Shown: positions 1 to 11,393 of the stretch, piece by piece
How the letters are laid out: each line of letters begins with the position of its first letter
Numbering within the stretch: position 1 is the stretch's first letter
Origin: Pleodorina starrii
Lineage: Eukaryota; Chlorophyta; Chlorophyceae; Chlamydomonadales; Volvocaceae
NCBI GenBank assembly: GCA_030267565.1
Contig: BRXU01000004.1
Location: 335,001 to 399,000 of the forward strand
DNA length: 64,000 nt
Direction: 5' to 3'
Made by a program: the position numbers and the translations under genes
Notes under the pieces: model-generated
Seen by the model: the letters and a program-made list of their open reading frames with translations, nothing else
What the model was told of the DNA's origin: nothing
Databases searched by the model: none

Positions 1-1889
1 TGTGGCGGCATGTAGAGTGCACCAGGGCGCCTGGGAGGAGGCACGGCGGCGGCTGGGGCCCGGCCCGGCTGGGGCTGCTGCTGCTGCTGCTGCAGGTGCT
101 GGGGTCGCTGCTGTTGGGGTTGAGCGCCCTGGGAGGAGGAGGAGGGCTGCGTGGCGGGGGGCGGCTGGGAAGGCGGCCGAAGGGGTTGCTGAGGACGCTC
201 CTGCGACTGCTGCTGCTGCTGTAGCGGCTGTTGGCGGGTCGGAGGCGGTGGCTGCTGCTGCAGCTGCTGCGGTGGCGGCGGCGGCGGCGGTGGTGGTGGT
301 GGCTGCTGCCGGGTGCCTTGCAGCGGATGATCCCCCGCGCGGCGCTTGCCTAGCACGGAGAACAGCGGGACCGCCGCCTCGTCATCGTCCTCCAGCCCCT
401 CCAACCCCTCCAGCTCCTCCTCCTCCTCCGCCGCCGCCGCCGCCAAACGCTCGCCTCCCTCGCTCCCCCGGTCCGCCGCAGCGCCGCCCAGATGCCTGCT
501 GCTGTGGCGCCCGGCGGGCGGTGCCCCGCGCCCGCCGGAGGCCGGTGGCGGTGCCGCGAAGACGCCGCCCGCTACTGCCGCCGCTGTTGCCGCTGCCGCT
601 GTTGCTGCTGATGTTGTTCCTGTTGTTGTTGTCGGCCCATCTTGCCGTCCGGAAGGTCTGTTTTGGGTGGCTGCGGCGGCGGCCACAGTGCCCGATGCTG
701 GGGGGTGCCTCACCGGCACTCCCTCGCTGTTGACTGCTGCCGTGGATGGCGGGGGCTGCTGCGGTCGCGGTTGAGGTTGTTGAGGTTGTTGTTGAGGTTG
801 TTGAGGTTGTTGGTGGTGCTGCTGCTGAGGACGGGGCGGCGGCGGAGGCATGGCACCCCCAGCCTCGGGTGAGAAGAGGCTGCTGCCTCCAACACCACCG
901 CCTCCGCCGCCGCTGCCGCCGAGAACGTCCCCCTGCGCCGCGTCCGGCCGCATCGCCGAAAGCCCCGCAGCGCCGGTCGGGGACGGCTGCCGCCGCCGCT
1001 GCGGCGGTTGCTGCTGCTGCTGCTGCTGCTGCCGCTCGGGTCGCTGTTGTTGTGGCGGCTCCTGCTGCTTTTGCGGCGGCTCCTGCCGCCCCTGCTGCGG
1101 CTCCTGCCTGTGCGCCTGCGGGGGACCCTGCGCGTTGAGCGACCGCAGCGGCGATCGCCGTTCCCTCTGCTGCTGCTGCTGCTGCTGAGCCGCGGCGGAG
1201 ACTGCAACGTCGCGATGTAGACCGGAAGTACCCATATCGAAATCCAGATCCAGATCCAAATCCAAATCAAGATCAAGATTCAGATCGAAGTCCACATCCA
1301 TATCATCCAGACCAACCATCTTCCGCCGCCTTCCGCCCCCACCGCCGCCGCCGCCGCCGCCAGCGCTGACTGGCGGCGCATTGCTGCCGCTGCTGGCGCT
1401 CGGCCTAGCGGCGGCGGCGGCGGCGGCGGCCGTCAGCCCCGTCCCAGACCGTTGCGGCGGCCAGCCCGCAGCGCCAGCCGCCCCCGGCCCGCCGGTGCCC
1501 CGGCTGCCGATAGCGAAACCAGCCCCGGATCCGAAACCACCGAAACTGGGCTCCGGAGCTACGTCCACGTCGCCGCCGGTGGCGGTACCGGCCCGCCCCG
1601 TCGGCCCGGCGGGCCCTTGGGCTGGTCGCTGTGGAGGTGGCGGGTGTGGGTTGGGTTTGTGTGGATGAGATGGTGGGTGCATCTGGCTGGTGCCGGCGGC
1701 CGTTGAGGTCCCCGCAGCACCGAAGGTGGGTGGTTGGGCTGGGGGCTGGGGCTGAGGGTGGGGTACGCGGGTCGCTGCGGTCTGGCTGGCGGTGGGGGGC
1801 CGGGGGCCGCCGGCCGGCCGAAGGGCGGCGGCGGCGGTGGCGGCGGCGGTGGCGGCGCGGGGCGGTCTGGGCGTCGCAGCGGGGAAGAC
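1..1889 (-). CDS. Gln/Pro/Gly-rich putative transcriptional regulator (partial, both ends unresolved)
   Basis: One minus-strand frame stays open from 1889 down to the left edge, about 629 residues. Going 5' to 3' it holds a Pro/Ala/Gly-rich segment, a Gly/Phe segment (PSFGGFGSGAGFAIGS), a Gly run, a basic GRRRK, an alternating Asp-Leu stretch at about 1240-1319 that follows MVGLDDMDVDFDL, many Gln runs, and a late basic GKRRAG. This composition fits a nuclear regulator with activation or repression segments, but no DNA-binding domain is visible, so the function is inference. In-frame ATGs lie at 1682 and 1319. A candidate acceptor (CGCAG) precedes 1889. The same frame continues upstream with plausible residues (LSLNLNQLLAP) but meets a TGA, so an intron, a frameshift or an assembly error lies there. 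The 3' end is outside the window. Confidence 0.6.
1240..1319 (-). repeat. Coding hexamer repeat giving alternating Asp-Leu
   Basis: On the minus strand, GATCTG/GATTTG-like hexamers encode an alternating D-L tract directly after the MVGLDDMDVDF start region. It resembles LxLxL (EAR-type) repression motifs of plant regulators; that function is an inference. Confidence 0.6.
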
Positions 1890-2622
1890 CTGCGGGCATC
1901 AGCGGGGGCGGCGGGATGGCGCCAGCAGCTGGTTCAGGTTCAGCGATAGTGGCGCCGCGGCGGCGGAGGGTTGGCTGAGTAGGGCGACTACCGGTAGACG
2001 GTATCCGGCGACGCGCAGTGGCAGCCTGCCTTGCATGCAACGACGGCGCGTGGGCGGGGGCAAGTTTGGTGGCTGCTGGGGTCGGGCTCCGGCTCCGCGA
2101 GCCCCGGCCCGACGCGGTACCGTTTACAGTCAGCCTGCCGCGCTGTCAAGCCGTCCGCGATGCAAAGGTACGGTAGGAGAGCCTTTTTCACCGCTGCTGC
2201 TGCACTGCTGGCCCCACAGCCGCACCGCTGCTTCTTCAAGCCATCACGTCCGATACGGTGCCAGCGTGTTTGCGCCCGCCGCTGAGCGCTATACGGCAAT
2301 ACGGGTACCGTTAAACGGTTGATGCGCAGGCGGCAATGCGCTGGGCAAAAGGCCGGTGGGCGGCGACGCTACCGCGCGACACTACGGAGTCCGGACCGTT
2401 CGTATCATTGTATATAGAATATAGTATCCGCGCGGTGGGGGCCGCTGAGGGCTGTATCCCCCTGCGGCGGGGGCCGCTCAGTCAGAGGCAGAGCGCATGA
2501 CGGCGTAGCGCCGGCCGCTAAGCGCCGCTGTTCATCCGTTGGGAACACCCACCCACACCCCCCACCCACGCCTCCCACCCCCCAAAACCCCTCGAAACAC
2601 CCCCAAACCGCAGCTCCCCCAC
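1890..2622. other. Stretch without a resolved gene
   Basis: The region lies between the first gene and the last confident exon of the next minus-strand gene. It probably holds the C-terminal exon and 3' UTR of the latter. A minus-strand TGTAA, the usual green-algal polyadenylation signal, lies at 2128-2124. An open segment at about 2405-2525 (minus) could be the last exon, but its splice site is weak. Nothing else could be supported. Confidence 0.3.
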
Positions 2623-3803
2623 CCGCATGACGTTATCCGCGGTGACGCACAGGTAGCACAGGCCCTGGCAGGGACTGACCACGCACACCTGCGGGCGGTC
2701 CACACGCAGGGCAGGGGGCAGGCAAGGGGAAGGCGCTCAGTGCTTCAAATGCCGCCCCGTCGGTTTTCAGGTGCTGCGAACCCCCTCCTGCTGATCTGAG
2801 CTGAGCAGCAATACCCGACAACAAAACAAGTGCCGCAAGGCGCTGCCGGGGAGCGGGGGGAGGGGGGCGACGGTGGGAGGCAGGGGGGTAACGGGGGCCT
2901 GCACGCGCGTGGCAAGGGCGCTGGGCAAGCGGTATGCGTGATGATTAATGAGGAGGAGGAGTCTCCATGCAGGGCTTGGTGGCGAGTGATAAGGGCCCCA
3001 CGGGCCGAACCCCCTCACCCCAGGAGTCAAGTCCACCGCAGAAGGGTCACAGGCCCGCCTGCCTGTCGGTGCGATGTCCCCGCGATGCTGCGCCGCCTGG
3101 CAATGGCGTGGCTCGGCTCTGCTCTGCTCTGCTCTGCTCGGCGGCACCCGGTGACCCAAAGTACCGGTACCCCGCATCGCGTCGCGTCGCACCGCATCGT
3201 GCCGCATCGCGCCGCATCGCATCGCGTCGCATCGCGGCCCCACCTACCTGCTGCAGCAGCAGCACCGCCCGCGGCCCCAGCTGCCCCCCCGCCGCCTCCA
3301 TCACGTCCCGGTGCAGCGCCGCCCCCATGTGGCCCTCGGGGTCCTGCGGCACACGCACACACCGGTAGTCAGGCATGTCCGTGTGTCCGCATGCGACGAT
3401 GCGAGTGCGATTGCGATTGCCGCCAAATTCCATTTAGACCATCACAATATCAGGAGGTGCGTGTGCCAATCAACGGGCCAGCATCTCAATCAGTGAGGCT
3501 GGCGGGTGAGTGCTTGAATCCGGAAGCACATATGGAAGCACCCTAAGTTAAGGTGAACCCCACCCTTCAAATACTTGTTAAGGAAGCGCCCGCGGATGCG
3601 GCGTCGCCTGACGTTGACGTGTCTGGCTGCGCAAGCCCCCTCCCCACGTCCCCAGTCCAACAGACAACCTTCGACCGTCGAGCGGGTACAACGCCGCCCT
3701 CTATGCGCGCGGAGATCAGCGCCTGGACCAACACCGCCTCCCTGCCCACACCCGCCCCCGCCACCGCCTTTTCTCCCCGTCCCCTGCCTCTGTCCCCTTT
3801 CTT

Positions 3804-3841
<38 letters not shown>

Positions 3842-4961
3842 ACACACAGCCGGTGGTGCCCGCCCGCGCCGGCCTGCGGTTCCGTTTCCTCCATGCAGGC
3901 CTTGGGGCCCGGGGCATAAAGAGAATTTCGCAGCGGAGAAGGAGACGGGGCCCGGGGCCCAGGGGCCCGCGGCGCGGCGCGGGGCCGCCTCACCTTGAGC
4001 TGCGCAAAGGCGTCCCCCGAGGGCGAGGGCGTCAGCGCCGCCACCAGCACCAGCAGCCGCGGCACCTTGCGGAAGGGCTGGTCCGCAGCGGAGCGGAGCG
4101 AGTGCGGCAGCAGCAGCCGGGCCTCTGGAGGCGTGGGAGTGCGGCGGCGGCGTGCGTTGCGGCAGGGGTAAAAAGAAGATACCGCAGCGGAGACGGAGAC
4201 GGCGTTAGCGAACGGACCCGGAACCCAGCAATACTTACCGGCAGGGGCACGTGTCCGCAGCTCATTGGCACAACCAGCCAGGACTTGCACTTTGGAGCAG
4301 GCGAGGGTGGCTGGTGGTTGGAAATCAGGAAGCGGTATCCATCGTGCCCTAGAGCTAAGCCCTTCGCAGCCAGCATGTGAGTACGTCAGCCCATCCGGGC
4401 CCATCCTGCCGCAGCCCACGCCACCCATTCAACGCCGACCCGACCCCACGAACCCGTCCACCAGCCCATCCAACGTCCTCTGTAAGATGTAGCCTTAGCC
4501 CCAAGCCCCCAAACCCCAAACCTCGGCACCAGCCCCCCACCCTCGTAGCTCTCCGCATCGAAGCTCTCCAGCGCCGCCGTCCAGGCAGGGGACGAAAAGT
4601 CCGGGTCGGCGCCGTCGGGGCCGAGGCCGCCGAAGAGCAGACCACCGCCTGCGCCACCGCCGGCAGCTCCCGATTCCACCAAGCCCAAAGATGCTGGAGT
4701 GATCTGGAATGAGGGCAAAGGGCGACGACGGAAAAGGAAGAGGGCATCAGAGCAGCGACCCGCGGGTCGCAGATATTTGGGTCGCACACATTTGGCTGCT
4801 GTGGAGAACGAGCGCACGTGGTGCAGGGACACAAGAGGCGTAGGTGAGAGGGAGAGGAAGAGGGGGGTTTGGGGGAGACGCACCTGCTGCCCCGCGTCAC
4901 GGAGAGCCTGCAGCCGGCCCGCCGGCCCCGGAAGGAATGGCCCGCGCGCCGGCGGACGCTC
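2623..4961 (-). CDS. Unrecognised multi-exon protein (N- and C-terminal exons unresolved)
   Basis: Exons were assembled from splice signals and compatible phases, transcript order: 4961-4884 (ERPPARGPF... ending DAGQQ), 4703-4541 (Gly-rich, then DPDFSSPAWTAALESF), about 4361-4239 (VQVLAGCANELRTRAP), 4124-3994 (LLLPHSLRSAADQPFRK, then a hydrophobic VPRLLVLVAAL), 3900-3848 (ACMEETEPQAGAGGHHR), 3741-3669 (EAVLVQALISARIEGG), 3343-3248 (DPEGHMGAALHRDVMEAA) and 2688-2623 (VCVVSPCQGLCYLCV). Together this is about 261 residues. The third exon's acceptor and frame are the least certain part. I do not recognise the family; the last exon is Cys-rich (VSPCQGLCYLC). The start must lie in 4962-5541, shared head-to-head with the next gene. 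The intron at 4125-4238 is only 114 nt and begins exactly with a dispersed repeat module. Confidence 0.6.
3806..3839. repeat. (CT)n microsatellite
   Basis: About 17 CT dinucleotides inside an intron of the unrecognised minus-strand gene. Confidence 0.9.
4178..4238 (-). repeat. Intronic repeat module R1 (long form) forming a splice donor
   Basis: Read on the minus strand it begins GTAAGTATTGCTGGGTTC and continues through GTCCGTTCGCTAACGCCG to TCCGCTGCGGTATC. Its first bases are the donor of the 114-nt intron 4238-4125. Nearly the same sequence occurs at 29070-29140, and shorter versions at 30883-30930 and 37035-37085. Confidence 0.85.
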
Positions 4962-5541
4962 CTGGCAACATAGGTAGGCGCCAAACGATTACACCGTCGC
5001 GGTTCATACAAATTTTAGGGAAATGAAGTCAGCGAAGTATTGTGCACGGTCGAGTCGGACGCTAACGGGCCTGCGTGTTCCGGAGTGTTCCCGCCAAAAG
5101 TTGCGGACCTACCATCTCTGCCGCTCTTTCAACGAAGTTCGTCTGTATGTAAATACCTATGACCTAAGCATTTCCTGGCATGGGTAGCGCTGCGCTCCTA
5201 CAGCGCAAACTGAGACGAATTCTGCGTGCTGTCCCGTTTGTGTCATTTTCTAGTGACAACTTAGCAGTCAATTGATGATGTAATAATTATGTTTGGTACG
5301 TATGAAGCAACGGTTGGGAAAACAACTCATGAATGGGAGGAAACTGATCGTGGCGTGCGGGTCGGTGGGTCGTGCGCTGTGAGCCGTGCGATGGCAGCCA
5401 CAAAGGGTTTGTTTATCACCGATCTGCAAAATTGAGACTGTCGATAGATATAGCAATTATTACTGACGGGCATTGACGAACCTCGTGTGGGTGCATTTTT
5501 TACAAGGGTTGCAGCCCATTGTTAAAAGATCGGGACACAAT
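4962..5541. promoter_or_regulatory. Divergent intergenic region / probable bidirectional promoter
   Basis: This segment, clearly AT-richer than its flanks, separates the minus-strand gene ending its confident exons at 4961 from the plus-strand ATG at 5542. It probably also contains the first exon of the minus-strand gene. No specific factor site was identified. Confidence 0.4.
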
Positions 5542-8209
5542 ATGTTGGCTTCCAAGCAATTGCGATCTCTGGCATCCCGCCAATCTAGCTGCCGTGCCTC
5601 AATCGGTCGGAGGTTGGCGTGTTCAGCCGCCGCTCGCTCGCCATCGTCGTCGTCGGTCCCCACGCTCACAGCCACGGCCGCTGCCGCTGTTGCCGCGACA
5701 CTTCTACAGCTTTCCGCGGCAGGGCTGTCGATCGCCGCGCCGCTCTACGACAACCTGCCAGGATTCGGAGGCGACAGCCAGAACATCTTCTTCCAAGCCG
5801 TGCGCGGCGAGTCGGAGGGGCGGACACCAGCTCTGGATGACATTTATGACGAAAACCTCATGACGGAGGAGCTGCGCACATTCGTCGACAGCGTGTTGGA
5901 CGGGAAGCTCAAGCCTGAGCAGTACCAGGTGGGCGCCGCGTAAGCGGTGGGGCAACAGAAAACGGCCAGGGACGAGGGAACGCAGCGGTGGGGGGGCTCC
6001 CACACGCCGCCAGCAAAGGCCTTCCTGCGATCCACAGAAGACTCTGGAAGGGAGCATGCGTGCATGCCACAGGGGAAGCAGGGGGGGGCGCGGCTGCTGC
6101 GCTGCCAACCCATCAGCTTCTGGCCCGCTGTGGTGGTGGTGGGCTGGACGCCGCATGCCGTCCCCTCTGAGAAACCATGAATCCCGGATCATCCTGTCCT
6201 GTCCTGTCCTGGCAGTGGAGGGGGGCACGGACCCAATACATGTGGGAATGACCCCAGCGTGACTCGGTGGGGCGCAGTCTCACTGCCTCATCACCCCCCC
6301 CCCGCTGCAACGACACAACCGGTGTCGTCGTCTTTATATCACTACACCCGCGGACTGGGTCGCGGTCGCGGACTGGGTCGCGGCGGCTACGTGTACGTGC
6401 CGAGGAGCAGGCTTGCGTGTCTGTTTGCTCCCTCCCTGGCGTAGAGTGCGCCTCGACTCAGCTCGAGACCGGGGCCGGTTGTCGGCGCCCCGTGTCACTG
6501 CATTCGTTATACACCACCTCCGCCGCCCCGCTGCAGCGCCCGGGCGCACGCATCCACACACACACACCCTTCCACCCACCCAACCCACCCACATCACCCC
6601 CCCCCCCGCATGCCCCCCTCAGGCGGAGCGCCTCAAAATGAACTTCCGTCGGGATCTGGACGGCCGCGTGTCGCTGCGTAGCCGGGAGGGCCGCTGGTAC
6701 AGCGTGCGGCCGGACATGCAGGTGGGTTGGAGTTGTCGTTGTCGTTGTTGTTGTTGTCGCCGAAATACTGTGGTGGGGAACTGGGGGTGGGGGTGGGGCT
6801 GGGGGCGGGGGTGGTTACAGTGGGGGCTCCAGGGAGGTTGCCGTTCTGTCTTCTGTAAGCGACTACAGACACCGGAGCCCGTAAATGGCGCTCCGGAGGC
6901 GGGGCGGGGTTTGAAATACGAAGCGCAGCGGCCAAGTAGTGGTGCAGCAGAAACGTGACCGGCTGAGGCGACGTAGGCGAATGGACGCGTCGGGGGGCGG
7001 GGCGGGGCGGGGGGTCGGCTGCGCCTTTTTTTGCGAAATGCGGGGCGACGGCGGTGCCTCTTGTGTTGGAGCGCGGCTAGTTGGTTGGTAGCGGTTGTGC
7101 AGCGTCTGGCACTCGCGGAGGAGGTGCGAGCGTGGAGGTGCGAGGGTGGAGGCGCGAGGGTGGAGGCGGGGGCCGGGGGGGGGGGGGCCGTCTGCAAGGA
7201 GGGTGGATGGTCGTGAATGCGCCCAACTCTTTCCTTTTGCGCCCAAACGGAAAGCGGGCGTGGGCTGCACACCCCCTGCCCCATCACTTTTCGCGGCGCC
7301 GGCGATAACTCGGGTACCACCCTCCCACCCTCCGCCCCAGCCGCTACCAGCCGCAACCAGCCGCCGCATGCTTGCGGTCTCCATTCCCCGTGTGTCCCTC
7401 ACCCCTCACCCCTCCCTCCCTCCCTTCCACTCTCCGCCTCCTCCCGCCTCACCACCGCACCGCCCCGCGTCGCCCCCCTTCCTTCTCCCCCGTTTTCTCG
7501 AGTTTCAAGGAGCCAGAAACCCTATAACAAACCCTAAAACCGCCCCCAAACCCCCTCCTCAGGTTCCCGGTTTCATGTTGCTGCGGGACCAGTCCGGCGA
7601 CGTGTTCTTCCTGCCCCCCGACGAGGAGGGTGACGGCCTCGCCCAGCTGGACCTGTCGGACGATGTGGTGGTGGCGGAGCTCTTTTCCAACACCGCCTGG
7701 CAGGTGGGTGGGTGGGTTGGGTTGGGGCGGGTTGGGTTGGGGCGGGCAGGTGGGTGGTAGAAAAAGAAGGTACCGCAGCGGAGGGACGGAGACGGTGGGT
7801 GGGTGGGTTGGGTTGAGTTTAGGCAGGTGGTAGAAAACGACGATACCGCAGCGAAGGGGCCTCGCATAGGACTCTTAAAACCCTTCCTCCACTCCCCTCC
7901 CCTCCCATCAACACCCCCCTCTCCGTCCGCCTCCGCCCCCCCCCCCCCGCAAGCTTACCTAGCTGTTCTTTTGCAGACGAGACGGCCTTCTTCTGTTACT
8001 TTTACCGTTCACGGGCCCCGGCTTACACGTGGATAACCCCCCACCCTCCGCAGGACGTGATGGAGCCCTTCAGTGTGCGGCAGGAGGACGGCTCGGTGAC
8101 GCAACTGCGACTGAGTGAGCGGGAGTTCCGGTCGGTGGTGTCACTGGTGGAGGACGCGGAGGAGCCGGAGCTGCCAGAGGAGGAGGGACAGGTCGCCACG
8201 GCCCAGTGA
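5542..8209 (+). CDS. Predicted plastid (thylakoid-lumen?) protein, unknown function
   Basis: Four exons: 5542-5928, 6623-6721, 7563-7703 and 8054-8209. All introns are phase 0, with GTGGG donors and CAG acceptors, giving 260 residues. The N-terminus is rich in Ser, Arg and Ala with no acidic residue for about 60 positions. A hydrophobic Ala/Leu stretch ending in SIAA and followed by PLYDNLPGF comes next. This is the layout of a bipartite transit peptide for the thylakoid lumen; a mitochondrial presequence is the alternative. The mature part contains PALDDIYDENLMTEEL, MNFRRDLDGRVSL, PGFMLLRDQSGDVFFL and FSVRQEDGSVTQL, then an acidic tail (EEPELPEEEG). I do not recognise the family. Introns 3 and 4 boundaries carry dispersed repeat modules (7757, 7833 and 7997-8040); the last sits just before the exon 4 acceptor. 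Confidence 0.88.
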
Positions 8210-11200
8210 GGCGTGGGTTGTTGCGGGGGCGTTGCGTGTGGCCCCCCTGGGGTCAGGACAGGACAGGACAGGGGGAGTAGTGGGCTGGTAGCGATGCCGG
8301 CATGCCCGGGGGGTGGCGGGTTCTGCTGCGCTTTTGGGGCTGGTTCGGCGGTGTTGGTTCGGCGGTGCGGTGTGCCGCGCAGGCAGAGCGGCGGGCTGCG
8401 GTGTTGGGTCGGCCCCCCCCCCTGCGCGGCTGCTGGCACGCGGTCGCACACCGGCCGATGCGGCATCGAGTACCTGAGAGGGCCGTCCGCAGCCGCACGA
8501 GAACAGCGGTTGTGCGCGTTCTTTGGTGTGACGTGGTGTGGTGTGCGGTGTGTTGACGCTTGGTGTTGGGCTGCCTGCTCAGCTCAGCGGCGGTCCCCGT
8601 ACATGCATGCATGCATTCGTGCATGACCGTGCGACGCGGATTCGTGCGGTGTGTGCGCACGTGCGACTGCGCACGCCGCGATGTGGGTCGGGCCTCGGGC
8701 CGTCGGGCGTTGCTTTGGGACAATGGGGACGGTGCCACGGCCGAGCCGACCCTGCCGTGGGTACCGTGTCCCCCCCCCCCGCGTTTCCTTCCTTCCTTCC
8801 TTCCCTTCACGGTAGGGGCACTTCGTGCCGTCGTCTAAAGGACGCGCGACCCATATCGACCCAGAAACGACCCACATTATGACCCAGAAGCGGTCCGCTG
8901 GCCTGCGGGTGTGTGTTTTGGGTTTTGGGTGGTTTTTGCGCGGGAAGGATGAAGGGCGCGGACCATGCGCGGAGCAGGCGCCGCACCTCGACCGCCGTGC
9001 TGCGGGCGAGGTAGGGCAGGATGGCTGCGGTGGGAGGGGGGGAGGTGCCGTTCGTTGGAGTAGGGAGGCTTGGTTTTGGGGTCAGGGGGGAGTGGTGCCA
9101 GCACGGGTAGCTCCCCTCCCTCCGTCCCTCGCTTTGCGCTGCGTCCGGCATGCAAGAGATATGTGGAGTGTGCGTGTGATGGCGGGGGAAGGGGGCACGT
9201 AAGAAGAAACGAATCCGCAGCGAAGGGACGGAGATGGCGGGGGAGAGGGGCGGTGCGAGTGACCTGGCTTTGCGTGTGTGAGTGTGTGGAGCGATTTGAG
9301 AGGGGGACTGCGTTTTGTGCCGGATCGCGGGGCAGTCGGCGTGTGGGTTCGGACGCAGTTGCGCACTCTGGGTGAGTTACTACAACCGTCAACAGTTACT
9401 ACAACCGTCAACAGGAAGTTTATTATAGGAAGGAGGGTACGTACTTGGTAGGTAGCGGGGGCAGGCAGGTTCGGTTCAGGCGCGACGCGGTTCAGGCAAA
9501 CGCCTACGGCGGTCAAGAGGAAACAAAATGCGGACCCCGCCGGTGGCGGTGCTGTCCGCCGCCGCCTTGTCCCTTGTCCTCGCAACCAAGCTCTGCACAC
9601 AGCCACACGACGGGCATTGGCAAATGCGATGTCTGCTGCTGGATGAGAGCGGGCGATTTGATAGCATCGCGCCTCACGCAGGACGGACCAATTACAGTCT
9701 TGCAGACACGATTCGCGACGCCGGCGCAGCCACACCGACCCAGATGCGCAAGCTAGCCGGCGCAACCACACCTGCTGGAAACTCGCTTCTGACGCTCGCT
9801 GGGTCTTGGTTTCACCTCCCGTTTTCCCTCGTGGCTTTGGCGCACCGCTGGTGCGCAATCACCGGACGGGCGGGGACGATGGAAGCCCTCGGACGGAATG
9901 TGGGTTGGTCATGTAGCGGGATCTAGGTGTCGCGTTCCGATGTGGGTAGGAACTGCGGCCAGGGGCACCTCCGGGAGCGGCGCGACGGTTTACGCCCCCT
10001 TGACCAGGGCAACCGCACCAACACTGCGCGCCGCTGCACGACTCCGCCTCACTTCGGCCTCACGCGCTAGAAAATTGGGTAAGGAGCTTAAGGAGTGATG
10101 TAAATGATGCACCTCTTGGCTGGCAGCGAGTCAGCCCTAAGAACTAGTATCGACGCCCTAAAAACTGCTGTTGTTCACAACTTCACATATCGACGCATGG
10201 TACAAAGCCGTAAAGAGCGGACTAGAGGGCGGGCCTGCAAACGGCCACCGGCATCGGAATGTTGCGGTAAGCTGGAGCACCGTGATCCAGCAGACCCGGC
10301 GCAGCTTGCCAGACTTGCCTAAATGAGATATGAAACATCGGCGCTTTGGCATGTCTGTTGGGGTTGAGGACAAGGTGTCTGCCTGTGCCTTGCGTGCATT
10401 ACTCAGTGGTTTCGGGGCAACAATCGAAACGGCGCGAATCGGATACGGGCCGAAAATGCGTCCCCGTAGCCCATGCAATACCCTTCCACCACACGCGTTA
10501 ACCTCAACTGAAATATTAGGACTACTTGAATATTGTTCAGGTCTGCGATCACACAAACAGGATGCACTCGCCAGTGCCCTCGCAGAGATTTGTGTAGGAG
10601 TTACAAGCCTCGGACTTTCCAGAGCTCACAGAGTCGCTTTCGCCTAGCAGCCCGGTCGGGAAAATCCTTAAAAGTTTCTTGTTCACACCAAAGCCGGTAC
10701 AGAGACGGACTCACGGAACTGTATTGGTGTTCTCTGCCTCGGAATGGAGCCTTCACCAGCGCACACCGGGACTGCGCATCCGCATCAAGAGCAGCACCAG
10801 CACTTGCAACAGCAGTGGCGGAAAAGAGGCCGCGACGCCGGCGAGGATGACGCTGGTCGTTTGCCCCGTTTGCTGCGCGACGGCTTGTTGCCCGCCGCGG
10901 ACGACGCAGCCGCGGAACTTGAGACGTCAGTCAGCCTCCCTTCCTTCAGCAGGAAAGTCCTGGCGCCTTACAAGGTGCGCCGACGACAACGCAGCTACCG
11001 TATGGCAGGCACTTTGCCCTTGAGGGCACTTGCGCCTTTCCTCGCCTTAGGTGTCCTCAAATGCGCTAGATGCCTTGCTGCGCCCGGAGCGCAACAGTTT
11101 GGGGCGCAGGTTTATTTATAAAAATTAAAAATGATATCATCGTGTAAGCTTGTGGCTCCTTGCTCTCTCTTGCGCATACACAAATAACGTCTGGTCCCAC

Positions 11201-11393
11201 ATCCTGCTCACATCGCTTCAAATCAGTTAAGACCCAAATTGAGCTAAAAGCCATCTGACCCACATCGCTCCAATTCAGCTAGAAGCCATATTGGTTCCCC
11301 TCCTATCTGCCGCCCCGCCTCCCCCGCCCCCTGACGCCGCAGTGCCCTCTCCCCGGCTACAGCGGGCCCCTCGGCTCCAGGGGGACGCTCGGC
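8210..11393. other. Intergenic region, no firm gene
   Basis: It probably starts with the 3' UTR of the upstream gene. A repeat module (CCGCAGCGAAGGGACGG type) lies at about 9209. From about 10080 to 11390 the DNA is AT-richer and holds several short open frames on both strands (for example 10330-10647 and 10744-11121, plus) without supporting splice or family evidence. The last few hundred bases probably include the promoter and 5' UTR of the gene starting at 11394. Confidence 0.4.
9528..9926 (+). CDS. Possible small secreted protein (weak)
   Basis: An open frame of 132 residues starts at an ATG in a favourable context (AAACAAAATGCGG). It begins with a signal-peptide-like segment, MRTPPVAVLSAAALSLVLA. 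The rest has no recognisable domain. An antisense frame also spans the region, so this may be chance. Confidence 0.2.
   Translation: MRTPPVAVLSAAALSLVLATKLCTQPHDGHWQMRCLLLDESGRFDSIAPHAGRTNYSLADTIRDAGAATPTQMRKLAGATTPAGNSLLTLAGSWFHLPFSLVALAHRWCAITGRAGTMEALGRNVGWSCSGI

Noticed and set aside
1..774. Plus-strand Ala/Pro/Arg-rich frames at the left edge
   Set aside because: Antisense shadows of the CAG/CCG-rich minus-strand coding frame, which is longer and continues across the whole segment.
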